Source: Planctomycetota bacterium
GTDB taxonomy: Bacteria > Planctomycetota > JACOTG01
Direction of reading: 5' to 3'
Assembly (NCBI GenBank): GCA_016178505.1
Contig: JACOTG010000014.1
Span: 1-37,625, forward strand
Length of the DNA stretch: 37,625 nucleotides
Positions within the stretch are counted from its first letter, which is position 1, and every line of letters starts with the position of its first letter. The notes under the pieces were generated by a model. That model saw only the letters and a list, made by a program, of their open reading frames with translations, did not search any database and was not told where the DNA came from. The translations under genes were made by a program, and so were the position numbers. Shown piece after piece: positions 24,754-32,935 of the stretch.

Positions 24754-26393
24754 TGCACTCTCTTCGAGCGATTGCGGTCTTTGCGCTCGCCGGGTTGGCT
24801 GCCGGATGCAGCGCGGCAGCGTATCGCGAGCGCGCCGATCGCGAGGCGTACGAAATCGTCGCCGACAAGCAGAAGGAAGCCCTCGGCGCGTCGCGCCCGT
24901 TCTCCATCGATCCGCCGCTGACGTCGCTGCGCCGGACGCTCGAGAACATGCCGGCGCCGGCGGAGGTGCAGCCGAAGGTGACGCCGCCCGCGCGGCGACT
25001 GACGCTCGAGGATTGCCTCGACGTCGCGGCGGAGAACAACCGCGATCTGCAGAGGCGCGGCGAGTTGGTGTTCGTCTCGGCGCTGGCGCTGACGCTGGCG
25101 CGGTTCGATTTCGAGAACCAGTGGTTCGGGCTCGTCTCGGCGACCGGCGAGCGCAACCACGACGACGTGAAGTCCGCATCCGTCCAATCGTCGACCGGAT
25201 TCAGCCGCACGTTTGCGACGGGCCTTCGCATGGTCACGACGCTCGGCAACGATTTCCTGCGAATCATCACGCACCCGTCTCAACGCAGCGACACGTCGTT
25301 CCTCACGTTTGCGCTGACGCAACCGCTCTTGCGCGGCGCCGGCGAAGCGGTCGTGCGCGAACCGCTCGTCCAAGCAGAACGAAACTCCCTCTATGCCGTG
25401 CGCGACTACGAGCGCTTCCGCCAAACGCTCGCCGTGCAGGTGACGGACGGCGTGTACCGCGTCCTCCAAGCGCATGACCAAGTGGAGAACGAACGGTCGA
25501 ACCTCAGGAACCTCGAACTGGCCCGCGAGCGAACCGAGTCGCTGGCGGAGGCGGGGCGCATCCCCGTGTTCCAAGTCGACCAAGCACAACAGGACGAGCT
25601 GAAGGCGCGAAACCGCGTGATTGCCGCGCAGGAGGCGTACGAGTCCGCGGTCGACGATTTCCTCGTGCTCCTCGGGCTGCCTCCCGGCGCGCCGATCGAG
25701 GTCGACCTCGGCGAATTGGATCGGCTGCGCGCGAGAGGCCTGTCGTCGACGACGATCGACGCCGAATCGGCGGTCGTCGTCGGGCTCCATTCGCGACTCG
25801 ATCTCAAGAACGCCGTCGAACAAGTCGACGATGCGTCACGCAAGATCGTGGTGGCGGAGAACGCGCTGCAAGCGGGTCTCGACATTTCGTTCACGGCAAA
25901 CGTCCAAAGCGCGGGGAACACGGTGACGAAGCCGGAGTTCAACAACACGCAGTACACCGCGAACGTCAGCCTCGACCTACCGCTGAATCGCGTCTCGGAG
26001 AGGAACTCGTATCGAACGGCGTTGATCAACCTCGAGCAGGCCCACCGTTTCGCGGATCAGTCCGAAGACTCGGTTCGCCAAGAAGTGCGCGCCGCGGTGC
26101 GCCAACTCGAAGCCGCGCGCCAATCGTTCGACATCCAGACCAAGTCGGTGAAGCTCGCCGAGACGCGAATCGAGTCGACCGCGCTGCTGCAACAGGCCGG
26201 ACGCGCCGAGACGCGCGACGTCCTCGAGGCCCAAAGCGCGCTGGTCGACGCACAGAATGCATTGACGCGGGCTCTCGTTGATAACAGGATTGGTCGACTT
26301 GCGCTCTTGCGCGACGCAGGGGTGCTCCAACTCGAACCCACAGGACTTCGCTATGACGACTCGCTCGAACCCCTCGCCCACGCCGAGCCCTAA
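24753..26393 (+). CDS. TolC-like outer-membrane efflux lipoprotein, copy 2
   Basis: This 546-residue protein begins at ATG 24753 (MHSLRAIAVFALAGLAAGC); GTG 24750 one codon up is also possible. Lipobox AAGC is followed by SAAAYRERADREAYEIVADKQ, matching copy 1. Conserved blocks are AENNRDLQ, TQPLLRGAGEAVVREPLVQAERN, the QVDQAQQDELKARNRVIAAQEAYESAVDD hinge area (split across residues 270-300) and DVLEAQSALVDAQNALTRA. It differs from copy 1 mainly by deletions in the first outer-membrane beta strand, about residues 140-180. It forms the outer-membrane tube of the complete exporter. The stop overlaps the next gene by the same 41 bp as in copy 1. Confidence 0.88.
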   Translation: MHSLRAIAVFALAGLAAGCSAAAYRERADREAYEIVADKQKEALGASRPFSIDPPLTSLRRTLENMPAPAEVQPKVTPPARRLTLEDCLDVAAENNRDLQRRGELVFVSALALTLARFDFENQWFGLVSATGERNHDDVKSASVQSSTGFSRTFATGLRMVTTLGNDFLRIITHPSQRSDTSFLTFALTQPLLRGAGEAVVREPLVQAERNSLYAVRDYERFRQTLAVQVTDGVYRVLQAHDQVENERSNLRNLELARERTESLAEAGRIPVFQVDQAQQDELKARNRVIAAQEAYESAVDDFLVLLGLPPGAPIEVDLGELDRLRARGLSSTTIDAESAVVVGLHSRLDLKNAVEQVDDASRKIVVAENALQAGLDISFTANVQSAGNTVTKPEFNNTQYTANVSLDLPLNRVSERNSYRTALINLEQAHRFADQSEDSVRQEVRAAVRQLEAARQSFDIQTKSVKLAETRIESTALLQQAGRAETRDVLEAQSALVDAQNALTRALVDNRIGRLALLRDAGVLQLEPTGLRYDDSLEPLAHAEP

Positions 26394-28164
26394 CGCGCCA
26401 TCGTCGAATGCTGCCCGCGCCGGCGCGCGGCGGCGATGGATCGGACTCGCCGTGATCGCCATCATCGGCTTGCCGCTCGGCATCTGGATGTTCAGCCGCA
26501 ACACCGCTGGATCGTCGTCACCGGAAGCGACGTTCTTGGTCACGAAGGGCGATCTTCGCGTGAGCGTCGTCGAGACGGGGAGCATTCGATCCGAGAAGCC
26601 CGTGAAGATCCAATCGCAGCTCGAGGGCCAAAACACGATCCTCAAGCTGATCCCGGAAGGGACGATGGTGAGGGAAGGCGACATCATCGCGGAGCTGGAC
26701 GTCTCGAAGCTCCTCGAAAGCAAAGCGCAGCAGGAGATCACCTCCGAGCGCGCGAACGCCGCCTGGGTTCAGGCGCAGAAGACGTTCGACATCCAAAAGA
26801 GCCAGAACGAGAGCGCGATCACCACGGCAACGCTCGACGCCGAGTTCGCCGAGAAGGATCTCGAGAAGTACGCCAAAGGCGATGCGCCTCAAGCCATCGA
26901 ACAAACGCAAGCGGAGATTCAGCTGGCGGACCAAGAGCTGAAGCGCGCCAAGGACCGGTGGGAGTGGTCGCAGAAGCTCCAGGCCAAAGGCTTCATCAGC
27001 AAGAGCGAACTGGACGCCGACAAGCTCGCCGTCACGAAGTGCGAGCTCGACCTCAGCATCGCCAATCGGAAGATGGACGTGCTCAAGACCTACACGCAGC
27101 CCAAGGACATTCGCAAGCTCGAAGCCCAGGCCCAGGAGAAGAATGCCGAGCTGGAGCGCGTCAAGCAGCGCGGAGATGCGGCGCTGGTCAACCTCGACGC
27201 GGATCTCAAGGCGAAGAAGGCAACAGCCGAGCTCGAAAAGGCCCGGCTCGACAAATGGATCGACCAGATCAACAAAGCGACCATCAAGGCGCCGCAAGCG
27301 GGAATGGTCGTCTATGCGTCGAACGATTCCCGGGGCGGTGGAATGGGCCGAAACGACCAGCCGCTTCAAGAGGGCGCGTCCGTCCGCGAGCGCGAGACGA
27401 TCGTCACGCTTCCGGACATCGGCCACATGATCGCGGACACGAAGATCCACGAATCGGCGCTCGATCGCGTGAAGGAAGGGCTCGATGCGATCGTGTCGAT
27501 CGATGCGCTGCCGAAGACGCCGTTCCGCGGTCGCGTCACGAAGGTGGCGCTTCTTCCCGATACGCAGCAATCGTGGCTCAACCCCGACCTCAAAGTGTAT
27601 ACGACCGAGGTGTCGCTCGTCGGGGACACGACGATGCTGCGCCCCGGGATGTCGTGCAGCGTCGAGATCATCGTCGAGGAACTGCATGACGTCCTACACG
27701 TCCCGATTCAAGCGATCGTCACGAAGGGCAAGGAGCACTTCGGATCGGTCTTTCACGACGACGGCACCGTCGAGGACCGCAACGTGGACATCGGAACGCA
27801 CAACGACAAGTTCGTGCAAGTCGTCGCGGGGCTCAGCGAGGGCGAGCGCGTGATCTTGTCCGGTGTGCAATCGCGCGGAGAGTCGAAAGTGTCGCCGCGA
27901 AACGGAGAGCCGACGTCGAACAAGCCGGACGATCTGCCGCCCGTTCCGCCGGGCGCGCGGCTGCCCGAGGTCAAGGCGAAGTCCGAGCCGGACGGCGGCG
28001 ACGAATCTGGTGGAAAGCGCAAAGGCCAGCGTCCGGCCATGACGGACGAGATGCGCAAGCGATTCGAGAGCATGACCCCCGAGGAGCGCGAGAAGATGCG
28101 AAACCGTCGTCCGCAAGGCCAAGGCGGCGACGGCGTGCCTGGAGGCCCGGGTGCCCATCGCTGA
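26353..28164 (+). CDS. MacA/HlyD-like periplasmic adaptor, copy 2
   Basis: This 603-residue protein begins at ATG 26353 (MTTRSNPSPTPSPN) with AGGA 8 nt upstream. The first four residues match copy 1. One transmembrane helix lies at about residues 28-48, then half-lipoyl TGSIRSEKPVKIQSQLEGQN, a coiled-coil hairpin, AGMVVYASND closing the lipoyl unit, and LRPGMSCSVEIIVEE. The last 80 residues are a tail unlike copy 1: Pro-rich, then charged helix with MTPEEREKMRNRR, then Gly-rich. It should bridge TolC copy 2 and the MacB-like pump. It overlaps the ATPase gene by 14 bp. Confidence 0.9.
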   Translation: MTTRSNPSPTPSPNAPSSNAARAGARRRWIGLAVIAIIGLPLGIWMFSRNTAGSSSPEATFLVTKGDLRVSVVETGSIRSEKPVKIQSQLEGQNTILKLIPEGTMVREGDIIAELDVSKLLESKAQQEITSERANAAWVQAQKTFDIQKSQNESAITTATLDAEFAEKDLEKYAKGDAPQAIEQTQAEIQLADQELKRAKDRWEWSQKLQAKGFISKSELDADKLAVTKCELDLSIANRKMDVLKTYTQPKDIRKLEAQAQEKNAELERVKQRGDAALVNLDADLKAKKATAELEKARLDKWIDQINKATIKAPQAGMVVYASNDSRGGGMGRNDQPLQEGASVRERETIVTLPDIGHMIADTKIHESALDRVKEGLDAIVSIDALPKTPFRGRVTKVALLPDTQQSWLNPDLKVYTTEVSLVGDTTMLRPGMSCSVEIIVEELHDVLHVPIQAIVTKGKEHFGSVFHDDGTVEDRNVDIGTHNDKFVQVVAGLSEGERVILSGVQSRGESKVSPRNGEPTSNKPDDLPPVPPGARLPEVKAKSEPDGGDESGGKRKGQRPAMTDEMRKRFESMTPEEREKMRNRRPQGQGGDGVPGGPGAHR

Positions 28165-28855
28165 GATCGTCGGGCTGACCAAGCACTACCAGATGGGTGA
28201 CGCCACGGTTACCGCTCTGCAAGACGTCTCCGTTGCGTTCGACGAGGGGGACTTCTTCGCGATCATGGGCCAGTCGGGATCCGGCAAGTCGACGCTGTTG
28301 AACCTGCTCGGCTGCCTCGATCGCCCGACGAGTGGAAGCTACTTCCTCGGCGGCGACGACGTCGCGATCCTCGACGACGACGCGCTGTCGGACATCCGAA
28401 GCCGAAAGATAGGCTTCATCTTCCAGTCGTTCAACCTGATTCCACAGCTCACGGTCGTCGAGAACATCGAAGTGCCGCTCTTCTACCAGGGCTGGGAGGC
28501 GCGCCCGAGCCGCGAGCGCGCGATCGAGCTGGCGACGAAGCTCGGGCTCGGCGAGCGCCTCGAGCATCGGCCACCTCAACTTTCGGGTGGTCAGCAGCAG
28601 CGGGTCGCCATCGCGCGCTCTCTCGTGAACGACCCGCTCATCATCCTCGCCGACGAGCCGACCGGAAACCTCGACTCCGTCACCGAACGCGAGATCCTCG
28701 ACCTCCTCGCCGAGCTGAACCGTCAAGGCAAGACCCTCATCGTGGTCACGCATGCGGACCACGTCGCCGCGCGTGCCCACAAAGTTCTGCGCCTGCGCGA
28801 CGGCCGCGTGGACTCCTTGCGGCGCAACGAACCGCCGCCGCCGGCACCCGCGTGA
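28151..28855 (+). CDS. MacB/LolD-type ABC transporter ATPase
   Basis: This 234-residue soluble ATPase starts at GTG 28151 inside the end of the adaptor gene. Walker A is GQSGSGKST, the Q-loop lies in [10 protein letters not shown], the ABC signature is [13 protein letters not shown], Walker B is [13 protein letters not shown], and the switch His is VVTHADH. The GNLDS D-loop and size place it in the MacB/LolD/FtsE group. It powers export of a substrate taken from the periplasm or inner membrane, not the cytoplasm, as known for MacB. It is the only ATPase gene in the block and may serve both permeases. GTGA overlap (4 bp) links it to permease 2. Confidence 0.95.
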   Translation: MPIAEIVGLTKHYQMGDATVTALQDVSVAFDEGDFFAIMGQSGSGKSTLLNLLGCLDRPTSGSYFLGGDDVAILDDDALSDIRSRKIGFIFQSFNLIPQLTVVENIEVPLFYQGWEARPSRERAIELATKLGLGERLEHRPPQLSGGQQQRVAIARSLVNDPLIILADEPTGNLDSVTEREILDLLAELNRQGKTLIVVTHADHVAARAHKVLRLRDGRVDSLRRNEPPPPAPA

Positions 28856-30114
28856 ATCGGCTGCTGCGAGTCGTCCGGCTCGGACTCAAGAGCCTCGCCC
28901 TTCACAAGCTTCGCTCGCTGTTGACGGTGCTCGGCATCGTCTTCGGCGTTTGCTCGGTGATCGCGATGTTGTCGATCGGCGAGGGAGCGAGCTACGAAGC
29001 GCAGGAGCAGATCCGCGCGCTCGGCTCCACGAACATCATCATCCGCAGCGTCAAGCCGCCCGAGAGCCAGAGCGCCACGGCCGAGCGGTCGCGCGTCGTC
29101 GAGTATGGCCTCACCTACGAAGACGCCGAACGGATCGCGTTGTCGTTCCCCGGAGTCGACGTCGTCGTTCCGGTCTGGGAACTGCGAAAGGACATTCGGT
29201 TTCTCGACCGGCGGACCGACGGGCGGATCCTCGGCACCGTGCCCTGGTTCGCGGAGATGAGCCAGTACCCGGTGTCCGCGGGACGGTTCCTCACGCCGCA
29301 AGACCTCCACGAGCGAGCGCCCGTTTGCGTGGTCGGAGCCGGCATCGCGCGAGATCTGTTCGTTTTCAACGATCCGATCGGCGCCGTGCTCAAATTGGGC
29401 AGCGAGTACTTCAAGGTCATCGGCGTGATGGCGCCGAAGAAGATCTCGACGACGGCGTCCGGCACGATCGACTACTCGAGCGACGTCTACCTGCCGTTGA
29501 CGACGGCTCGCGAAGTCTTCGGTGGCGTCACGATGAAGATCTCGTCGGGCTCGCGCGACATGGAGCGAGTCGAGCTTCACCAAGTGCAAGTTCGCGTGGC
29601 CGACACCGGGCTCGTCGAGCCGATGGCCGCGGCGCTGCGGGAAATGCTCGAGCGATTCCACAAGAAGCAGGACTGGGATCTTCTCGTGCCGCTCGAGCTT
29701 CTACGACGTGCCGAAGCGACGAAGCGCATCTTCAACATCGTGCTCGGGTCGATCGCCGGGATCTCGCTGCTCGTCGGCGGCATCGGCATCATGAACATCA
29801 TGTTGGCGAGCGTCACCGAGCGAACCCGCGAGATCGGGATCCGCCGGGCGCTCGGCGCGAAACGCCGGCACATCGTGACACAATTCCTCGTGGAGACGGT
29901 CGTGCTCTCGGTCGCGGGAGGATTGGTCGGCGTCGTCTTGGGCGTCGTCATTCCGGTCCTCGTGACCCACTTCGCCGAAATGCGGACGATCATCACGCCG
30001 TTCTCGTTGATCCTCGCGTTCGGCATCTCCGCGCTCGTCGGCATGATCTTCGGAATCTACCCGGCCTGGCGCGCCGCCGGCCTCGATCCGATCGAAGCGC
30101 TCCGCCACGAATGA
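28852..30114 (+). CDS. MacB-type ABC exporter permease (FtsX family), copy 2
   Basis: This 420-residue permease starts at GTG 28852, overlapping the ATPase stop. It begins [18 protein letters not shown], very like copy 1. Helix 1 is LLTVLGIVFGVCSVIAML, the periplasmic domain holds VPVWELRKDIRFLDRRTDG, and the FtsX core has GGIGIMNIMLASVTERTREIG plus RRALGAKRRHI coupling helix. It ends IYPAWRAAGLDPIEALRHE. With the ATPase, adaptor 2 and TolC 2 it completes a four-gene tripartite exporter (24753-30114). Identity to copy 1 is high over nearly the whole length, so the two operons arose by duplication. Confidence 0.93.
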   Translation: MNRLLRVVRLGLKSLALHKLRSLLTVLGIVFGVCSVIAMLSIGEGASYEAQEQIRALGSTNIIIRSVKPPESQSATAERSRVVEYGLTYEDAERIALSFPGVDVVVPVWELRKDIRFLDRRTDGRILGTVPWFAEMSQYPVSAGRFLTPQDLHERAPVCVVGAGIARDLFVFNDPIGAVLKLGSEYFKVIGVMAPKKISTTASGTIDYSSDVYLPLTTAREVFGGVTMKISSGSRDMERVELHQVQVRVADTGLVEPMAAALREMLERFHKKQDWDLLVPLELLRRAEATKRIFNIVLGSIAGISLLVGGIGIMNIMLASVTERTREIGIRRALGAKRRHIVTQFLVETVVLSVAGGLVGVVLGVVIPVLVTHFAEMRTIITPFSLILAFGISALVGMIFGIYPAWRAAGLDPIEALRHE

Positions 30115-30168
30115 TTGACCGTTTCGGAGCGAGAGCGGTACCTTCTCGGCTCCGAGGGGAGTCGTTCG

Positions 30169-31280
30169 ATGAAGAACCTGATCGCCGCCGCGCTGACCAC
30201 GCTCGTGCTCGTTGCGTGCGCGGCGCCGGATCTCGATGCACTTCGCGCTGCCCGTGACGCCGACGGGCGAAAGCAAGACCTCCTCGCGCGGGGCAACGCG
30301 AAAGCGACCACTCTGATCTTCGTGACACGCGATTGTCCGATCTCGAACGCGTACTTGCCTGGCAGCTCGGCGAGCCGGACCTCGTCGTGCAGATGCCGGA
30401 GGCGTTCAGCGTTCCCGCCGAGGGACGCGACGTCTTTCGCTGCTTCGTCGTCCCGCTCGACCTCGACGCGGATCGCTGGGTGACGGCCGTCGAATTCCGG
30501 CCGAGCAATCGCCGAGTCGTGCACCACGTCCGCCTGGCGGCCTACGCGACCGGTCGCGCGCGCGGTCTCGACGCCGCGGACCAGCGCCTCGGATTGACGG
30601 GTTTCGCCGGCTCGATGTTCGTGCCCTCCGATCTGCTCGGCGGCTGGGCGCCGGGTGCCGTGGCCCGCGCCTTTCCAGACGGAACGGGCAAGCTCCTTCC
30701 GAAAGGGGCAGACCTCGTGATCCAAACGCACTTCAATCCGACGGGCAAGCCGGAAACCGAGCGATCCACGGTCGCCTTCCACTTCTCGAAGGTTCCGCCG
30801 GCGCGCGTCGTCACGGCGATCTCCCTCAGCTCGGCGCGCATCGACATCCAACCGGGCGAAAAAGCGTACGTCGTGTCGAAGTCGTTCATCACCCCGATCG
30901 ATCTCGAAGCGATCGGCATCGCGCCGCACGCGCACTTCCTCTGTCGAGACGTGAAGGCATCCGCGAAGCTCCCGGACGGTTCGCGCGTCGCGCTTCTCTG
31001 GATTCGAAACTGGGACTTCAACTGGCAAGGGCAGTATCGCTACGCCTCGCCCGTGAAGCTCCCGAAAGGGACGACGATCGAGGCGACGTTCACCTACGAC
31101 AACTCCGCCGACAACCCGCGGAACCCGAACGTCCCGCCGAAGCGCGTCGTGCACGGCCCGCGGTCGACGGACGAGATGGCGTACCTCCATCTCCAAGTCG
31201 TACCGGTGAGGATGTCGGAGCTGCCGCTCCTCGAGGAGGCCACGCGGCCGCGCCGCGACGGAGAGAAGAGCGGGCGATGA
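30169..31280 (+). pseudogene. Redoxin / copper type II monooxygenase-like gene, internally deleted and frameshifted
   Basis: ATG 30169, after GAGGGGAG, opens a lipoprotein (MKNLIAAALTTLVLVACAAP) that runs into a redoxin start: TLIFVTRDCPISNAY. At about 30350 the text jumps to another frame and continues WQLGEPDLVVQMPEAF, typical of the C-terminal half of redoxin-cytochrome-copper monooxygenase proteins. The redoxin body and any haem region are absent. The second part, read to 31280 from a poor TTG at 30333, keeps copper-type residues: HH in RRVVHHVR, His in IQTHFNPTG, HAH in IAPHAHFL and Met in TDEMAYL. I read one gene that lost an internal piece; two separate genes or an assembly error are alternatives. 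It follows permease 2 by 54 bp. Confidence 0.6.
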
Positions 31281-31426
31281 GCGTCTTGATGGCGTCGGCC
31301 GCGCTGGCGTCGTGCGTGATCGGGCAGCGTCCGGCCTCGTTCGAGCCGCCAAGTAGGGCGCGCGTCAGTGCTCGACGAAGTCGAGGTCTTTGCCGTAAGT
31401 CTCCTCGAGTCCGGCGAGCGCAATGA
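31277..31426 (+). pseudogene. Possible lipoprotein N-terminal remnant
   Basis: ATG 31277 overlaps the stop of the monooxygenase-like frame as ATGA. It begins MSVLMASAALASCVIGQRP, a plausible lipoprotein signal with lipobox LASC. After about 25 residues it becomes Arg-rich and runs antisense into the MFS gene, ending after 49 residues. It may be the start of a deleted downstream gene. Weak evidence; chance is possible. Confidence 0.2.
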
Positions 31427-32591
31427 ACGCGATCGCGAGCGTAACGACGCCGACCGCGATGCCGCTCCCGACGACGCCGAGCGACGGCTTGCCCCACAGG
31501 TAAGCGGTGGTGAGCAGATTGACGGAGCCGCGCACGAAGTTCGGCGCGGTGGTCGTCGCGGTCGCACGAATGTTCGTCCCGAACTGCTCGGACGCGACCG
31601 TCACGAACACTGCCCAGTATCCGGCGCCGAATCCCAGCGCCATGCAAATCGCGTAGAACACGAACAACGATCGATTCCCGAAGAGAAAGTAGAGCGTGAC
31701 GCACGCCGACGTGAGGGCGAGGAACGTGAACACGATTCGACGGCGGTTGCGAAAGAATTGGCTCGCCGCGCCGCTAACGAGATCGCCGATCGCGAGGCCG
31801 ATGTACGCGAACAGAACGGCGCGGCCTCCGGTCGGCGCTTCCGCCATTCCCATTGCCTTGCCGAATTCGGGCGAGAACGTGATCAGGATGCCGACGACGA
31901 ACCAGATCGGGATTCCGATGAGGACGACGGACACGTACTTTCGCGCGCGGCTCCACGACGTGAACAGGCTGAGGAAGTTGCCGCGAGACACCGCGCTCGC
32001 CTTCACTTGCTCGAACATGCCCGATTCGTAGACGCCGATGCGCAGCACGAGGAGCGCGAGCCCGAGGCCGCCGCCGATGAAGTAAGCCTCTCTCCAGTCC
32101 CAGTTCTCGCTGACCAGCCAAGCGACGACGGCACCGATCATCCCGACGGTGGCAACGATCGTCGTGCCGAAGCCGCGGCGGTCGCGGTGCATGATCTCGC
32201 TCACGAGCGTGATACCGGCGCCGAGCTCACCGGCGAGCCCGATGCCGGCGACCAGTCGGAGCCAGCCGTACGTCGAGACGTCGTGCACGAAGCCGTTCGC
32301 GATGTTCGCGAGCGAGTAGAGGACGATCGAGCCGAACAGGACCGAGAGCCGGCCGCGCTTGTCGCCGAGTACGCCCCACAAGATGCCCCCGATGAGCATC
32401 CCGGTCATCTGCATGTTGAGGAGCGAGGCACCCACATCGAGCGTCCTATCCGCCGTCACACCGATCGAGGTGAGGCTCTTCACGCGCACGACGCTGAACA
32501 AGATCAGGTCGTAGATGTCGACGAAGTACCCCAGCGCGGCGACGAGCACCGCCATGTTGATCGCGCGCTTCCCACCGCCGTCGACACCCAT
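31365..32591 (-). CDS. MFS transporter (metabolite:H+ symporter / sugar-porter type)
   Basis: This 408-residue protein has about 12 hydrophobic helices. I start it at ATG 32591 (MGVDGGGKRAINMAVLVAALG), although no clear ribosome site is visible; ATG at residue 13 is an alternative, and the extension to 32633 crosses repeat DNA. The MFS loop motif between helices 2 and 3 is GDKRGRLSVL. Helix 1 has a GYFVDIYDLILFS core, with an acidic pair common in the organic-acid/proton symporters. The central loop is about 30 residues with ESGMFEQVKASAV. It probably moves a small organic acid or sugar with protons; the substrate is unknown. It is convergent with the exporter block. Confidence 0.85.
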   Translation of the reverse strand: MGVDGGGKRAINMAVLVAALGYFVDIYDLILFSVVRVKSLTSIGVTADRTLDVGASLLNMQMTGMLIGGILWGVLGDKRGRLSVLFGSIVLYSLANIANGFVHDVSTYGWLRLVAGIGLAGELGAGITLVSEIMHRDRRGFGTTIVATVGMIGAVVAWLVSENWDWREAYFIGGGLGLALLVLRIGVYESGMFEQVKASAVSRGNFLSLFTSWSRARKYVSVVLIGIPIWFVVGILITFSPEFGKAMGMAEAPTGGRAVLFAYIGLAIGDLVSGAASQFFRNRRRIVFTFLALTSACVTLYFLFGNRSLFVFYAICMALGFGAGYWAVFVTVASEQFGTNIRATATTTAPNFVRGSVNLLTTAYLWGKPSLGVVGSGIAVGVVTLAIAFIALAGLEETYGKDLDFVEH

Positions 32592-32617
32592 GAAGGCCGC
32601 GGATTCTACCCGCGCGC

Positions 32618-32657
32618 GTACGGAGCCAGGCACAACTCCGGCGGATTATTTCCCACC
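32618..32657 (+). repeat. Dispersed repeat, partial degenerate copy C
   Basis: TACGGAGCCAGG (32619-32630) and TTTCCCA (32650-32656) are recognisable parts of the repeat family, in the CTGACGCA-to-CCCACTTA orientation. The terminal parts are lost. It overlaps the putative N-terminal extension of the MFS gene. Confidence 0.4.
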
Positions 32658-32675
32658 CCCGCGTGCGCCGCCGAT

Positions 32676-32823
32676 CAACTGACGCATACGGAGCCTGCTA
32701 CGAAAATAGGCATCGGGCGAACGCCGTTGCGAGGAGGCCGTTCGAGCTTAACCCGAAGGGTTTTCATTGTTTCTGGACGACGCATCCGTGCGTCATGACG
32801 ACTGGAACATTTTTTCCACTTAC
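32676..32823 (+). repeat. Dispersed repeat, interrupted copy D/E
   Basis: The left half CAACTGACGCATACGGAGCC is at 32676-32695. The right half CTGGAACATTTTTTCC plus ACTTA is at 32802-32823. About 100 bp of other sequence separate them, including a GACGCATCCGTGCGTC palindrome-like stretch at 32779-32795. It may be two truncated copies or one copy split by an insertion. Confidence 0.6.
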
Positions 32824-32935
32824 GCGAGCCCTCGCGTCGCGGTCGGCGCGCGCGGGCGGCACCGCCACGCGCGAACGACGCGGCATCCAGTCTCGCGAAC
32901 CCGCGTTCACATCGATGCAGTCGGTCTCGGCGGGT

